Below, one piece after another: positions 1 to 9,604 of a stretch of DNA of 59,180 nucleotides. A program made the position numbers and the translations under genes. Source of the stretch: Propionivibrio sp. (GTDB taxonomy: Bacteria; Pseudomonadota; Gammaproteobacteria; Burkholderiales; Rhodocyclaceae); contig JARKPC010000285.1 in NCBI GenBank assembly GCA_029975435.1, forward strand, positions 1 through 59,180, given 5' to 3'. The notes beneath the pieces are model-generated. The model was given only the letters and a program-made list of their open reading frames with translations, ran no database searches and had not been told where the DNA came from. Numbering within the stretch: the stretch's first letter is position 1; every line of letters begins with the position of its first letter.

Positions 1-112
1 GGCCGTCGATGACGTAAACGCGATCAACGGCCTGGGCTTGCGCCAACGAGGCGCACAGGCCAATGGTTGCGGCCATCAAGGCCATCATGGAATGTTTTGC
101 TGTTTTATTCAT
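1..112 (-). CDS. OmpA-like outer-membrane protein, N-terminal fragment
   Basis: Only the first 37 codons lie in the window; the gene runs off the left edge. The fragment begins MNKTAKHSMM and has a clear Sec signal peptide: basic start, hydrophobic core around residues 9-23, and a likely cleavage after a Gln-Ala motif near residue 27. The next residues (AVDRVYVIDG) resemble the mature start of betaproteobacterial OmpA-family proteins. A GAGGTG ribosome-binding site sits 8 bases before the ATG. The family name rests on a very short stretch and on the fact that OmpA genes often lie near gyrA in this group; the exported nature is the firmer part. Confidence 0.55.
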   Translation of the reverse strand, partial: MNKTAKHSMMALMAATIGLCASLAQAQAVDRVYVIDG

Positions 113-187
113 CTTGATTCACCTCGTTAGTTAGAGCCTGCGGATTTGTCCGATTGGCTTGTTGCGACTCATTGTTAAATTACTACG

Positions 188-1513
188 TCAAGTATCTTGC
201 GGACGGATTTGATTCTGCCATAAAGCCGCGAGATTTATCAACTCAATTTCGCTGGCTCCAATCAGCTTTCCGTCTGAAACACGGGCACTTCCGGCCACCC
301 AAACATCAGATACATGCTCACGTCCTGCCGAATAAGCAAGAAGCGATACTGGATCGTAGCACGGTGCCAAAGTCGAGTCATTTATTTCGAGGGCGCACAG
401 ATCCGCCTGTTTCCCCTCGCGGATGCTGCCGATTTCCGCGTCCAGACCGAGTGCGCGCGCGCCACCCAGGGTGGCCATGCGCAGCGCCTGGTGGGCACCG
501 ACAACGTCGGCGCGCCCGCTGCGCCCTTTGGCCAGCAATGATGCCAAGCGCAATTCATGAAGGATGTCCAGGCGGTTGTTGCTGGCTGCGCTATCCGTCC
601 CCAGGCCAATGTTTACGCCGCTTTCAGAGAGTTCCGCGACTGGGGAAATGCCGCTGGCGAGCTTGAGGTTGGAGCTGGGGCAATGGGCGATCGAGCAGCC
701 ATGCTCGGCCAGAAGCTCCATTTCATGCCCATCGAGATGGACCCCGTGGACTCCGATGAAAGCAGGGCCCAGTACCCCGAGGCGGCGCAGGCGCTCCAGC
801 GGACGCATCCCGAATTGTCCGACGCTGTCGTCTATTTCCCGTCGGGTTTCATGGAGGTGCAGGTGAATGGGCATGTCGCATTGCTCTGCCAGTGTAAGAA
901 CCTTGGCGAAACTGCGATCGCCGACCGTGTATGGCGCGTGCGGTGCCAGGCAGAAGCTGAGCAGCGGGCTGTCACGCAGTTCGTCGCGAATGGACATGCC
1001 TTTCGTCAGGTAGTCGTCCACGTCGGCGGCGTAGGTGGTCGGAAAGTCGATGGCGATCAGGCCGATTGCCGCCCGCATTCCCAGCTCCAGTGCGGCTTTG
1101 GCGGCAGCGTGCGGGAAAAAATACATATCGTTGAAACAGGTAATGCCTCCGCGCAACATCTCCGCGCAGGCCAGCAACGTTCCGTCATGCACGAACTGCG
1201 GCGATACGTGTTTAGCCTCGGCAGGCCAGATGTGCTTTTGCAGCCAGTCCATCAGTGGCAGATCGTCGGCAAGGCCTCGCAGCAGGCTCATTGCCGCATG
1301 CGTGTGCAGGTTGACCAACCCCGGAATCAGGATGTGATTGGGCAGTCGCTTTACTTCTTTTGGAATGAATCGGGCAAGTGCTTCGGAGTGTTGTAAAATT
1401 GCAACAATCCGCCCCTGGTCAATCGCGACGGAATGATTTTCGAGAACAGTATTGGCCGGTTCTACGGGAATGATCCACTTTGCTTCGATCAGGAGGTCAA
1501 TGGGTAATGGCAT
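188..1513 (-). CDS. mtaD: TRZ/ATZ family amidohydrolase (methylthioadenosine / S-adenosylhomocysteine deaminase-like)
   Basis: A 441-residue cytosolic metal-dependent hydrolase of the amidohydrolase superfamily. The metal-binding HTH motif follows LVNLHTHAAM (about residues 67-76). HLHLHETRREI (about 216-226) gives further ligand histidines, VHGVHLDG and HCPSSNLKLA follow, and GTDSAASNN holds the catalytic aspartate near residue 305. Length and motif order fit the MtaD/SsnA/chlorohydrolase group, which deaminates 5-methylthioadenosine, S-adenosylhomocysteine or related purines. Betaproteobacteria commonly carry such a gene next to gyrA. Substrate is inferred from the family only. It is transcribed away from gyrA and towards the OmpA-like gene. 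All catalytic motifs look intact. Confidence 0.82.
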   Translation of the reverse strand: MPLPIDLLIEAKWIIPVEPANTVLENHSVAIDQGRIVAILQHSEALARFIPKEVKRLPNHILIPGLVNLHTHAAMSLLRGLADDLPLMDWLQKHIWPAEAKHVSPQFVHDGTLLACAEMLRGGITCFNDMYFFPHAAAKAALELGMRAAIGLIAIDFPTTYAADVDDYLTKGMSIRDELRDSPLLSFCLAPHAPYTVGDRSFAKVLTLAEQCDMPIHLHLHETRREIDDSVGQFGMRPLERLRRLGVLGPAFIGVHGVHLDGHEMELLAEHGCSIAHCPSSNLKLASGISPVAELSESGVNIGLGTDSAASNNRLDILHELRLASLLAKGRSGRADVVGAHQALRMATLGGARALGLDAEIGSIREGKQADLCALEINDSTLAPCYDPVSLLAYSAGREHVSDVWVAGSARVSDGKLIGASEIELINLAALWQNQIRPQDT

Positions 1514-1630
1514 CGTAGGGCTTGGGTATGGGTTTTGGGTCGGTCCGGTCGGCGAGAGTCCGGTTTTTCGTTAGCTTACTTCGGATACGGGATTTTTTGT
1601 CCGAGGATCGCCGGGAAGGGTTCAGCCGCC

Positions 1631-1659
1631 CGGACTGGGGGGTGGTCACGTGCTAGAAT
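1631..1659 (+). promoter_or_regulatory. candidate gyrA promoter
   Basis: In the divergent 190-bp region between the amidohydrolase and gyrA, TGCTAGAAT forms an extended -10 (TAGAAT at 1654-1659 with an upstream TG). The sequence 17 bases upstream (CGGACT, 1631-1636) is a poor -35, as is usual for extended -10 promoters. Seen by eye only. Confidence 0.3.
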
Positions 1660-1738
1660 TGCGCGTTCGACAGAATGACAATACCGACGCCGAAGTCAGG
1701 AGTTGCCGGATCAACCGGTTTCAGAATTGGAACAAGCC

Positions 1739-4330
1739 GTGGAAACCTTCGCCAAAGAAACTCTCCCCATCAGTCTAGAAGACGAGATGCGCCGCTCGTA
1801 TCTCGATTACGCGATGAGCGTGATCGTCGGACGGGCGTTGCCGGATGCCCGGGACGGCCTCAAGCCGGTTCACCGCCGAGTGCTTTTCGCCATGCACGAG
1901 CTGGGCAACGACTGGAACAAGGCTTACAAGAAATCGGCGCGTATCGTCGGCGATGTGATCGGTAAGTACCACCCTCACGGCGACACGGCGGTGTATGACA
2001 CCATCGTGCGCATGGCGCAGGATTTTTCGCTGCGTTACATGCTGGTCGATGGCCAAGGCAATTTTGGATCGATAGACGGGGATAACGCCGCGGCGATGCG
2101 TTACACCGAAGTTCGCATGGCGCGCATCGGCCACGAACTGCTGGCCGACATCGACAAGGAAACCGTCGACTTCGGGCCGAACTACGATGGTTCGGAACAG
2201 GAGCCGCTGATCATGCCGGCGCGGATACCCAACCTGCTGATCAACGGTTCGTCGGGTATTGCCGTGGGCATGGCGACGAACATTCCACCGCACAACCTCA
2301 ATGAAGTGATTGACGCCTGTCTCGCCTTGTTGAGAAACCCCGAGATGTCGATCGATGAATTGATCGACATCATCCAGGCGCCGGATTTCCCTACCGCCGG
2401 GATCATTTACGGGGTGTCCGGCGTGCGCGAGGGTTATCAGACTGGCCGTGGCCGCGTCGTGATGCGCGGCCGCACGCATTTCGAGGACATCAAGGGCAGC
2501 GCCGATCGCCAGGCGATCATCATCGACGAGTTGCCGTATCAGGTTAACAAGCGCTCGCTGCTGGAGAAGATTGGCGAACTGGTCAACGACAAGAAGATCG
2601 AGGGCGTTGCCGACCTGCGTGACGAATCGGACAAGTCGGGCATGCGCGTGGTCATTGAACTGAAGCGCAACGAAGTCCCTGAGGTCGTGCTCAACTGCTT
2701 GTACAAGCAGACGCAATTGCAGGACACGTTCGGCATGAACATGGTGGCGCTGGTCGATGGCCAGCCGCGCCTGCTCAACCTGAAGCAGATGCTCGACTGT
2801 TTCCTGTCGCACAGGCGGGAGATTATTACCCGGCGTACGGTGTTTGAACTGCGCAAGGCGCGCGAACGGGCGCACATCCAGGAAGGCCTGGCGGTGGCCC
2901 TGGACAACGTCGACGAAATCATTGCCCTGATCAAGGCCTCGCCAACGCCGGCGGATGCGCGGCGCGGGCTGATGTCGCGGCTATGGCAGTCGGCAACCGT
3001 GGCCGAAATGCTGCAGCGCGCGACGCTGGACGCCACGCGGCCGGAAGGGCTGGCGCTGGAGTACGGATTGTCGAGGAGCGGCTATCTGCTTTCCGAAGCG
3101 CAAGCGCAGGCCATTCTCGAACTCCGCCTGCAACGCCTGACGGGGCTCGAACGCGACAAGATCGTCGCCGATTTTGCCGAACTGCTGGAACGCATTGCCG
3201 ATCTGATGGATATCCTGGCCCGCCCGGAGCGCATTACCGAGATCATCGTCGAGGAACTGGAGGCGATCCGCGCCCAGTTCGGCGACAAGCGCCGCTCGGA
3301 GATCGTCCTCGACACGCAGGATCTCGGTATCGAGGATTTCATCACCCCGCAGGACATGGTGGTCACGCTTTCGCACACGGGCTACATAAAGTCGCAGCCG
3401 CTCGGCGACTATCGCGCCCAGCGCCGCGGCGGACGCGGCAAGCAGGCGGCGTCGGTCAAGGAAGACGATTTCGTCGACCATTTGTTTACTGCAAATACCC
3501 ACGATTACATCCTGTGCTTCTCCAACCGTGGCCGGGTGTACTGGCTCAAGGTGTATGAGGTGCCGCAAGGCGCGCGCAGCGGGCGCGGCAAGCCGATCGT
3601 CAACATGTTCCCGCTCGAGGAGGGCGAGAAGATCAACGCCATCCTGCCGATCAAGGAATTCGTCGAGGACCGCTTTATCTTCATGTGCACGGCGCAGGGA
3701 ACGGTCAAGAAGACACCGTTGTCCGATTTTTCCAATCCGCGCAAGGCCGGCATCATCGCCGTGGCGCTGGACGAGGGGGATTTCCTGATCGGTGCCGAGG
3801 TGACCAGCGGGACGCAAGACATCGTGCTGGTTTCAGATGCCGGCAAGGCTGTCTGGTTCGATGAGGAAGAAGTTCGCCCGATGGGCCGCACGGCGCGTGG
3901 CGTTCGCGGCATGCGTCTGGGAGAAGGACAGCAGGTTCTGTCGCTGCTGGTGGCGGAGAATCATCAGGAAACAGTACTGGTGGCCACCGAAAACGGTTTC
4001 GGCAAGCGCACGGTACTGGCGGATTTCCGGCACTCCGGCCGCGGCAACCAGGGCGTGATCGCCATTGCCTCAAGCGAGCGCAACGGCAAGGTCGTAGCGG
4101 CGCGACTGGTCAAGGACGAGGACGAGATCATGCTGATCACGACCGGCGGCGTGTTGATCCGTACTCGCGTTGCCGAAATCCGCGAACTCGGTCGGGCGAC
4201 CCAGGGGGTGACCTTGATTGCGCTCGACGAGGGCGAAAAGCTGGCCGGTCTGGAGAAAGTGGTTGAAACCGAAGATGATTCGGATAACGGCACCGATGGC
4301 AATGCGGCACCGGAGCAACCTCAGGAGTGA
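1739..4330 (+). CDS. gyrA: DNA gyrase subunit A
   Basis: Type II topoisomerase A subunit, which cuts and religates DNA during ATP-driven negative supercoiling together with GyrB. The N-terminal breakage-reunion domain includes the catalytic tyrosine in [14 protein letters not shown]. The quinolone region reads [13 protein letters not shown], so position 83 is Thr and 87 Asp; Thr83 is the natural residue in several non-enteric Proteobacteria, not a clear resistance change. The GyrA box QRRGGRG before the C-terminal beta-pinwheel distinguishes it from ParC, and an acidic tail ends the protein. GTG at 1739 is preferred (863 residues) because [14 protein letters not shown] matches the usual family start. 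An in-frame TTG at 1703 would add 12 residues, but AGGAG directly abuts that TTG and so cannot serve as its ribosome site. Confidence 0.97.
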   Translation: METFAKETLPISLEDEMRRSYLDYAMSVIVGRALPDARDGLKPVHRRVLFAMHELGNDWNKAYKKSARIVGDVIGKYHPHGDTAVYDTIVRMAQDFSLRYMLVDGQGNFGSIDGDNAAAMRYTEVRMARIGHELLADIDKETVDFGPNYDGSEQEPLIMPARIPNLLINGSSGIAVGMATNIPPHNLNEVIDACLALLRNPEMSIDELIDIIQAPDFPTAGIIYGVSGVREGYQTGRGRVVMRGRTHFEDIKGSADRQAIIIDELPYQVNKRSLLEKIGELVNDKKIEGVADLRDESDKSGMRVVIELKRNEVPEVVLNCLYKQTQLQDTFGMNMVALVDGQPRLLNLKQMLDCFLSHRREIITRRTVFELRKARERAHIQEGLAVALDNVDEIIALIKASPTPADARRGLMSRLWQSATVAEMLQRATLDATRPEGLALEYGLSRSGYLLSEAQAQAILELRLQRLTGLERDKIVADFAELLERIADLMDILARPERITEIIVEELEAIRAQFGDKRRSEIVLDTQDLGIEDFITPQDMVVTLSHTGYIKSQPLGDYRAQRRGGRGKQAASVKEDDFVDHLFTANTHDYILCFSNRGRVYWLKVYEVPQGARSGRGKPIVNMFPLEEGEKINAILPIKEFVEDRFIFMCTAQGTVKKTPLSDFSNPRKAGIIAVALDEGDFLIGAEVTSGTQDIVLVSDAGKAVWFDEEEVRPMGRTARGVRGMRLGEGQQVLSLLVAENHQETVLVATENGFGKRTVLADFRHSGRGNQGVIAIASSERNGKVVAARLVKDEDEIMLITTGGVLIRTRVAEIRELGRATQGVTLIALDEGEKLAGLEKVVETEDDSDNGTDGNAAPEQPQE

Positions 4331-4416
4331 TGTGCCGGTTTCAGCGGTGAGCGTACTCCCCTCGTATTCCATGCCAAAAGCGAGTGTTTCTTTTTGACGG
4401 GACTGCCTGTATTGAT

Positions 4417-5508
4417 ATGAGCGACGAGCTGAAGAAAGAACTCTCCGCTGTGCGCGGCGAAATCGATGCGATCGATGCGCAGTTGCTTGAACTGCTGAAC
4501 CGCCGTGCCGGATGCGCGCAAAGGGTTGGCGAAATCAAGGCGGCTCACGGCGAAGCCGGTTTCATCTACCGTCCGGAGCGCGAAGCCCAGGTCTTGCGGC
4601 GTATTCAGGAGTTGAACCATGGACCGTTGCCCGACGAAAGCGTGACGTGGTTTTTCCGGGAAGTCATGTCGGCATGCCTCTCTCTGGAGCGGCCTTTGGG
4701 CGTGGCTTTCCTCGGGCCGCTCGGGACCTTTTCCGAAAGCGCGGCCACGAAGCATTTCGGGCACGCGGCGCAGCTTCTCCCGCAGGCCTCGATCGACGAC
4801 GTATTCCGGGAAGTCGAGGCCGGTCATGCCGATTTTGCCGTGGTACCTGTCGAAAATTCGACCGAAGGCGCCATCGGCCGGACACTGGATCTGCTGATGT
4901 CCACGCCGCTGAAAGTCTGCGGTGAAGTTGTCCTGCGTATCCATCAGCATTTGCTGACGAAGGAAACGTCGCTTGACGCAATCGGCAAGGTTTATTCGCA
5001 TGCGCAGTCGCTGGCTCAGTGCCATGAATGGCTCAACCGCTCGTTGCCCAATGTGCAGCGTATCTCGGTGGGGAGCAATGCGCAGGCTGCCCAGTTGGCA
5101 GCATCGGAGTCCGGGTCTGCGGCGCTGGCGGGCGAGGCAGCCTCCGAGCGCTATGACTTGCCGATGCTGGTCAGCAACGTCGAGGACGAGCCGAACAATA
5201 CCACGCGCTTCGTCGTTCTCGGCCGGCAGGAGGCCGGGCCCTCCGGGCGAGACAAGACATCGTTGATCATGTCCGCGCCCAATCGTACCGGATCTCTCTG
5301 TGAACTGCTTGCCCCCATGTCCGAGGCCGGGGTGTCGATGACTCGCCTGGAGTCGCGTCCGGCGCGGCACACCCTGTGGGAATACGTGTTTTACGTCGAT
5401 ATCGAAGGGCACAAGGACGATCCGGGGGTGGCCAGGGCGTTGGCCGAACTGGCGCGCCGCGCCGCTTACCTCAAGGTGCTTGGTTCCTATCCCGTCGCTG
5501 TCTACTGA
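4417..5508 (+). CDS. pheA: P-protein: chorismate mutase / prephenate dehydratase
   Basis: Bifunctional 363-residue enzyme making prephenate from chorismate and then phenylpyruvate, for phenylalanine synthesis. Residues about 1-90 are an AroQ-type chorismate mutase (ELSAVRGEIDAIDAQLLELL). The dehydratase domain follows with GPLGTFSESAA, PVENSTEGAIGRT and the catalytic TRF motif (NNTTRFVVLG). The C-terminal ACT domain carries NRTGSLCELL and the phenylalanine-binding ESRP motif, so feedback inhibition by Phe is expected. ATG at 4417 is chosen over an upstream in-frame GTG at 4384 because the protein then starts at the usual helix. serC, usually between gyrA and pheA in this group, is absent here. 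The stop codon lies in a short heptamer repeat. Confidence 0.96.
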   Translation: MSDELKKELSAVRGEIDAIDAQLLELLNRRAGCAQRVGEIKAAHGEAGFIYRPEREAQVLRRIQELNHGPLPDESVTWFFREVMSACLSLERPLGVAFLGPLGTFSESAATKHFGHAAQLLPQASIDDVFREVEAGHADFAVVPVENSTEGAIGRTLDLLMSTPLKVCGEVVLRIHQHLLTKETSLDAIGKVYSHAQSLAQCHEWLNRSLPNVQRISVGSNAQAAQLAASESGSAALAGEAASERYDLPMLVSNVEDEPNNTTRFVVLGRQEAGPSGRDKTSLIMSAPNRTGSLCELLAPMSEAGVSMTRLESRPARHTLWEYVFYVDIEGHKDDPGVARALAELARRAAYLKVLGSYPVAVY

Positions 5509-5521
5509 GTAAAGAGTAAAG
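5507..5521. repeat. short heptamer tandem repeat at the pheA stop
   Basis: Two copies of GAGTAAA (5507-5513, 5514-5520) overlap the pheA TGA (5506-5508). The phase GTAAAGA is one base from the GTGAAGA unit of the longer heptamer repeat after gguB (33666-33700). Short, so chance similarity is possible. Confidence 0.35.
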
Positions 5522-5560
5522 CCTCCATCGTTCCAACATCTCCTTTTTCGAGGATCGAGC

Positions 5561-6652
5561 ATGTCCGTCTGTGACCAATCGTTGTCTTACGTTCGCGCCA
5601 TTTCGCCGTATCAGCCTGGCAAGCCGATCACTCAGCTGGCCCGTGAAATGGGAATTCCCGTCGAGCGGATCGTCAAGCTGGCGTCCAACGAAAACCCGTT
5701 GGGCATGAGTCCGAAAGCGAAGGTTGCGCTGGAGAAAGCCGTCGGAAGCCTGGAGCGCTATCCCGACGACTTCGAGCTCAAGGCCGCGGTGGCCGCGCAC
5801 ACCGGTTTCGGCATGGAACGTGTCGTTCTCGGCAACGGGTCGAACGACCTGCTCGACATGGCCGCACGGGTATTTCTGGCGCCTGGGCGTTCCACCATCT
5901 TTTCACAACATGCCTTCGCCGTTTATCCGCTGGCTTCGCTGTCGGTCGGCGCAGAACTTATCGCCGTCCCGGCGAAGAATTTCGGCCATGATCTGGATGC
6001 CATGCGCGCTGCCGTCCGACCGGATACACGCCTGATCTGGATCGCCAACCCGAACAACCCGACCGGCACCTTCGTGCCGTATCCGCAGCTCAAGGCCTTT
6101 ATGCAATCGGTGCCGGCCGACGTCGTGGTGGTCCTTGACGAGGCCTACAACGAGTATCTTCCGCCGGAGGTCCGCGCCGATTCCAAGGAGTGGCTCGCCG
6201 AGTTTCCGAATCTGATCATCACCCGAACGTTCTCCAAGATCTACGGGCTGGCCGGACTGCGTATCGGCTATGCGTTGACCTCTTCCGCAATTGCCGACCT
6301 GATGAATCGTGTGCGCCAGCCGTTCAATTGCAACAATCTGGCGCTGGCGGCGGCAACCGCAGCCCTCGACGATGGTGAATTCGTGGCCCGCAGCCAGGAG
6401 CTCAATCGCGCGGGGATGGAACAGCTGACGGCCGGTTTTCGGAGACTGGATTTCGGTTTCATCCCCTCGTACGGCAACTTCATTGCCTTTCGGGCGGGCG
6501 ATGCCGCTTCCGTCAACGAGAAACTGCTGCGGCAAGGCGTGATCGTCCGTCCGATTGCCGGTTACGGCATGCCTGAATGGCTGCGGGTGACTATCGGTAC
6601 CGAGGCGGAAAACAGTCGCTTCCTGGAAGCACTCGAGAAGGCACGCGCTTGA
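5561..6652 (+). CDS. hisC: histidinol-phosphate aminotransferase
   Basis: A 363-residue class I/II PLP-dependent aminotransferase that converts imidazole-acetol phosphate to histidinol phosphate. In this tyrosine/phenylalanine neighbourhood it may also act on aromatic keto acids. Motifs seen: SNENPLGMSP near the start, NPNNPTGTFV, DEAYNEY, and the PLP-lysine segment TRTFSKIYGLAGLRIGYA. GAGGA about 7 bases before the ATG supports the start. It sits between pheA and tyrA in a run of aromatic amino-acid genes. HisC paralogues in this position are known to be used as aromatic aminotransferases in related bacteria, so the histidine assignment is the family name rather than proven specificity. Confidence 0.93.
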   Translation: MSVCDQSLSYVRAISPYQPGKPITQLAREMGIPVERIVKLASNENPLGMSPKAKVALEKAVGSLERYPDDFELKAAVAAHTGFGMERVVLGNGSNDLLDMAARVFLAPGRSTIFSQHAFAVYPLASLSVGAELIAVPAKNFGHDLDAMRAAVRPDTRLIWIANPNNPTGTFVPYPQLKAFMQSVPADVVVVLDEAYNEYLPPEVRADSKEWLAEFPNLIITRTFSKIYGLAGLRIGYALTSSAIADLMNRVRQPFNCNNLALAAATAALDDGEFVARSQELNRAGMEQLTAGFRRLDFGFIPSYGNFIAFRAGDAASVNEKLLRQGVIVRPIAGYGMPEWLRVTIGTEAENSRFLEALEKARA

Positions 6653-6662
6653 GGGTGTGCGA

Positions 6663-7547
6663 ATGAGTTCCGGGCCTGAGTTCGGGAAGGTTGTCGTTTT
6701 CGGTGTCGGCCTGATCGGCGGATCGTTTGCGCTCGCGTTGAAGGCCGCGGGGCAGGTCGGCGAAGTGGTGGGCTTCGGGCGCAGTCTGGCCACGCTGACT
6801 CAGGCACTTGATCTCGGCATCATTGACCGGGTGGGGGCCAATCCGGGGCAGGAAGTGAGCGATGCCGACCTGGTGTTGATTGCGACACCGGTTGGCCAGA
6901 TGCCGGAGATCATGTCCCGGATCGCACCCTACCTCGGCCCGGAAACGCTGGTTACCGACGGAGGCAGCACCAAGGCGGATGTCGTTGCCGCGGTGCGCGA
7001 GCATTTGGGTGAACGGGCCGGCCAGTTCATTCCGGCACACCCGATTGCCGGGGCGGAGAATAGCGGAGCTGCCGCTGCGCGGGCCGACTTGTACCGGGGC
7101 AAGAAAGTAGTGTTGACGCCGATGCCCGAGAATTCAGTGCTGAGCATCGCTCGTGTGCGTTCAGCCTGGGAATGGTGCGGCGCGCAGATCTTCGAGCTTT
7201 CGCCGGCGGAACACGACCGCGTCTTCGCCGCCGTCAGCCACCTTCCGCATCTGCTGTCGTTCGCCCTGGTGCATGATCTGGCCGTGCGCGAAAACAGCGA
7301 ACTCTATTTCAATTTTGCCGCGAGCGGCTTTCGCGACTTCACGCGCATTGCCGCCAGCCACCCCGAGATGTGGCGGGACATCTGCCTGGCCAACCGGGGC
7401 GCGCTGTTGGGCGAACTGGACCGCTATCGGGCGCAGCTCGACGAACTGCGCGATGCCTTGGCGAAGGGGGATGGCGCGGTCCTGGAAAAGACCTTCGATG
7501 TGGCGCGGACGGCACGTCGCGCCTGGGACGGGAACAAGACGAAATGA
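6663..7547 (+). CDS. tyrA: prephenate dehydrogenase
   Basis: A 294-residue NAD(P)-dependent enzyme that oxidises prephenate to 4-hydroxyphenylpyruvate for tyrosine synthesis. The Rossmann signature [14 protein letters not shown] is at the N terminus, [10 protein letters not shown] lies mid-protein, and [11 protein letters not shown] carries the conserved prephenate-binding histidine. There is no chorismate mutase or ACT extension, so it is the simple form. ATG 6663 is preferred over the in-frame GTG at 6657 because GAGGGTG at 6651-6657 then has normal spacing. The stop overlaps the aroA start (ATGA, 7544-7547), which points to translational coupling. Confidence 0.94.
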   Translation: MSSGPEFGKVVVFGVGLIGGSFALALKAAGQVGEVVGFGRSLATLTQALDLGIIDRVGANPGQEVSDADLVLIATPVGQMPEIMSRIAPYLGPETLVTDGGSTKADVVAAVREHLGERAGQFIPAHPIAGAENSGAAAARADLYRGKKVVLTPMPENSVLSIARVRSAWEWCGAQIFELSPAEHDRVFAAVSHLPHLLSFALVHDLAVRENSELYFNFAASGFRDFTRIAASHPEMWRDICLANRGALLGELDRYRAQLDELRDALAKGDGAVLEKTFDVARTARRAWDGNKTK

Positions 7548-9490
7548 GTAGTGGATTCATCGATCTGCCGGAGCTGCTTTCGGCCAGAGGAAACGTGCGG
7601 CTCCCCGGCTCCAAGAGCATCTCCAATCGCGTCCTGCTGCTGGCAGCGCTTGCCGACGGGGTGACCGAGGTACGCGATCTTCTCGAATCCGACGATACCG
7701 CGCGCATGCTTGAAGCATTGGGTGCCTTGGGCGTGGAGATTGTTTCGCTGGGTGGAGGCGTCTGGCGTGTAAAAGGGGTTGGTGGCGTCTTCCCTCGGCG
7801 TCAGGCCGAGCTGTTTCTCGGCAACGCCGGAACGGCCTTCCGCTCGCTGACGGCGGTGCTGGCTCTGTGCGGCGGGGAATATCGGCTGTCCGGTGTGCCG
7901 CGCATGCACGAACGGCCGATCGGCGATCTGGTCGATGCCTTGCGCCAAGTCGGTGCTGACATTGTCTGCACGGAAAACGAAGGCTATCCCCCGTTGCACA
8001 TCCGTCCTGCGGCGATCAAGCCCGGTGAGGTGGTGCGCATCCGCGGCGATGTCTCGAGCCAATTCCTGACCGGCTTGCTCATGGCGCTGCCGCTGACGGG
8101 CGTCGAGACGACGATCGAGGTGATCGGCGAACTGATATCCCGACCCTATATCGAAATCACGCTGGCGACGATGGCGCGCTTCGGAGTGCAGATCCGGCGC
8201 GACGGCTGGCAGCGTTTTATCGTGCCGGCAGGTTGCGCTTACCGCTCGCCCGGCACGGCCTATGTCGAGGGTGATGCGTCGTCGGCGTCGTATTTCCTGG
8301 CGTTGGGCGCTATCGGCGGGGGACCGTTGCGGGTGGAGGGCGTTGGGCGTGATTCGATCCAGGGCGATGTGCGGTTTTGCGAGGCGCTTGCCCAAATGGG
8401 GGCTCGCATCGAGATGGGCGAAAACTGGATCGAAGCGAGCGGGCCTGCCCATGGCCGGTTACGGGGCATCGAGCTCGATTGCAACCACATTCCCGACGCG
8501 GCGATGACGCTGGCGACAACGGCGCTGTTCGCTGAGGGCGCAACGACCTTGAAGAACATCGGCAGCTGGCGCGTCAAGGAAACCGACCGCATCGCGGCGA
8601 TGGCTGCAGAATTGCGCAAACTCGGCGCAACGGTGGAAGAGGGTGGCGATTTCATCCGCATCACCCCTCACTCCTCACTCCTCACTCCTCACGGGGGAAT
8701 CGACACTTACGACGACCACCGCATCGCCATGTGCTTTTCCCTGGCGACTTTCGGCACCCCTGTGCGCATCAACGATCCGGGCTGCGTGGCCAAGACCTTT
8801 CCCGACTATTTCGAGCGTTTTGCCGAAGTGACGGAGGCGGTGCCGGTGATCGCCATCGACGGGCCGTCGGCGTCCGGCAAGGGGACGATCGCCGCGCGCG
8901 TGGCGGCGCAGTTGGGTTGGCATTACCTGGATTCCGGGGCGATCTATCGGCTGGCGGCGCTGGCCGCGCAGCGCGCCGGCGTATCGTGGGATGACGAGGC
9001 CGGCGTTGCGGAGATTGCCGCAGGACTCGACGTGGAATTCGGCGAGAACTCGATCCGGCTGGCCGGTGAGGAGGTCGGGGATGCCATCCGCTACGAGGAG
9101 ATATCCATTGGCGCCTCACGCATAGCGGCCTTGCCGTCCGTGCGGCAGGCGCTGTTGTTCCGTCAGCGGCTGTTCCGTCGGGCGCCCGGACTGGTGGCCG
9201 ATGGAAGGGATATGGCTTCCGTCGTTTTTCCCGACTCCCGGACCAAGGTATTCCTGACCGCCAGCGTCGAGGTGCGTGCGCAAAGACGCTATAAGCAGTT
9301 GATCGAAAAAGGAATCGCTGCTAGTATTGACCCTCTTTTGCTGGACTTGCGTGAACGCGACTTGCGCGACAGCCAACGCAGCGTGGCGCCATTGCAGCAG
9401 AGTGAAGGGGCTCACCTGCTCGATACGACGGAACTGACCATAGCGCAAACTGTGGCGCAGGTTCTGGAGTGGAGCGGAAAACCCTCGTAG
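7544..9490 (+). CDS. aroA-cmk: fused EPSP synthase / cytidylate kinase
   Basis: One 648-residue reading frame joining two enzymes. Residues 1-432 are 3-phosphoshikimate 1-carboxyvinyltransferase (AroA, shikimate pathway): [29 protein letters not shown] and [15 protein letters not shown] are typical. Residues 433-648 are CMP/dCMP kinase: Walker [14 protein letters not shown], then YLDSGAIYR and [11 protein letters not shown]. The usual stop between aroA and cmk is missing. GGAGG at 8833-8837 sits 8 bases before an in-frame GTG at 8846, so free Cmk could also be made. A heptamer repeat at 8664-8691 encodes [12 protein letters not shown] in the loop before DTYDDHR. Such fusions are annotated in other betaproteobacteria. 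Start is the ATGA overlap with tyrA. Confidence 0.94.
   Translation: MSSGFIDLPELLSARGNVRLPGSKSISNRVLLLAALADGVTEVRDLLESDDTARMLEALGALGVEIVSLGGGVWRVKGVGGVFPRRQAELFLGNAGTAFRSLTAVLALCGGEYRLSGVPRMHERPIGDLVDALRQVGADIVCTENEGYPPLHIRPAAIKPGEVVRIRGDVSSQFLTGLLMALPLTGVETTIEVIGELISRPYIEITLATMARFGVQIRRDGWQRFIVPAGCAYRSPGTAYVEGDASSASYFLALGAIGGGPLRVEGVGRDSIQGDVRFCEALAQMGARIEMGENWIEASGPAHGRLRGIELDCNHIPDAAMTLATTALFAEGATTLKNIGSWRVKETDRIAAMAAELRKLGATVEEGGDFIRITPHSSLLTPHGGIDTYDDHRIAMCFSLATFGTPVRINDPGCVAKTFPDYFERFAEVTEAVPVIAIDGPSASGKGTIAARVAAQLGWHYLDSGAIYRLAALAAQRAGVSWDDEAGVAEIAAGLDVEFGENSIRLAGEEVGDAIRYEEISIGASRIAALPSVRQALLFRQRLFRRAPGLVADGRDMASVVFPDSRTKVFLTASVEVRAQRRYKQLIEKGIAASIDPLLLDLRERDLRDSQRSVAPLQQSEGAHLLDTTELTIAQTVAQVLEWSGKPS
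8664..8691. repeat. heptamer tandem repeat inside aroA
   Basis: Four units of seven bases: CCCCTCA, CTCCTCA, CTCCTCA, CTCCTCA, running in frame within the AroA part. Because 7 is not a multiple of 3 the same unit is read in three frames. The unit is the reverse complement of the GTGAGGA unit found after gguB (33666-33700). Gain or loss of one unit would break the AroA-Cmk frame. Confidence 0.75.
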
Positions 9491-9604
9491 CAGGAGCGGT
9501 TCGGCGAGGTCGCCGGGGCGCTTTGGTGTCGCCGTGACGGGATGCGTTCTGTCCGGCGATGTTGATCAACATAACCCGCAACACGCGGTAACACACAATT
9601 TCTT

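Noticed and set aside
1775..2875. A 366-codon minus-strand frame inside gyrA
   Set aside because: It lies antisense to well-conserved gyrase motifs and has no family features.
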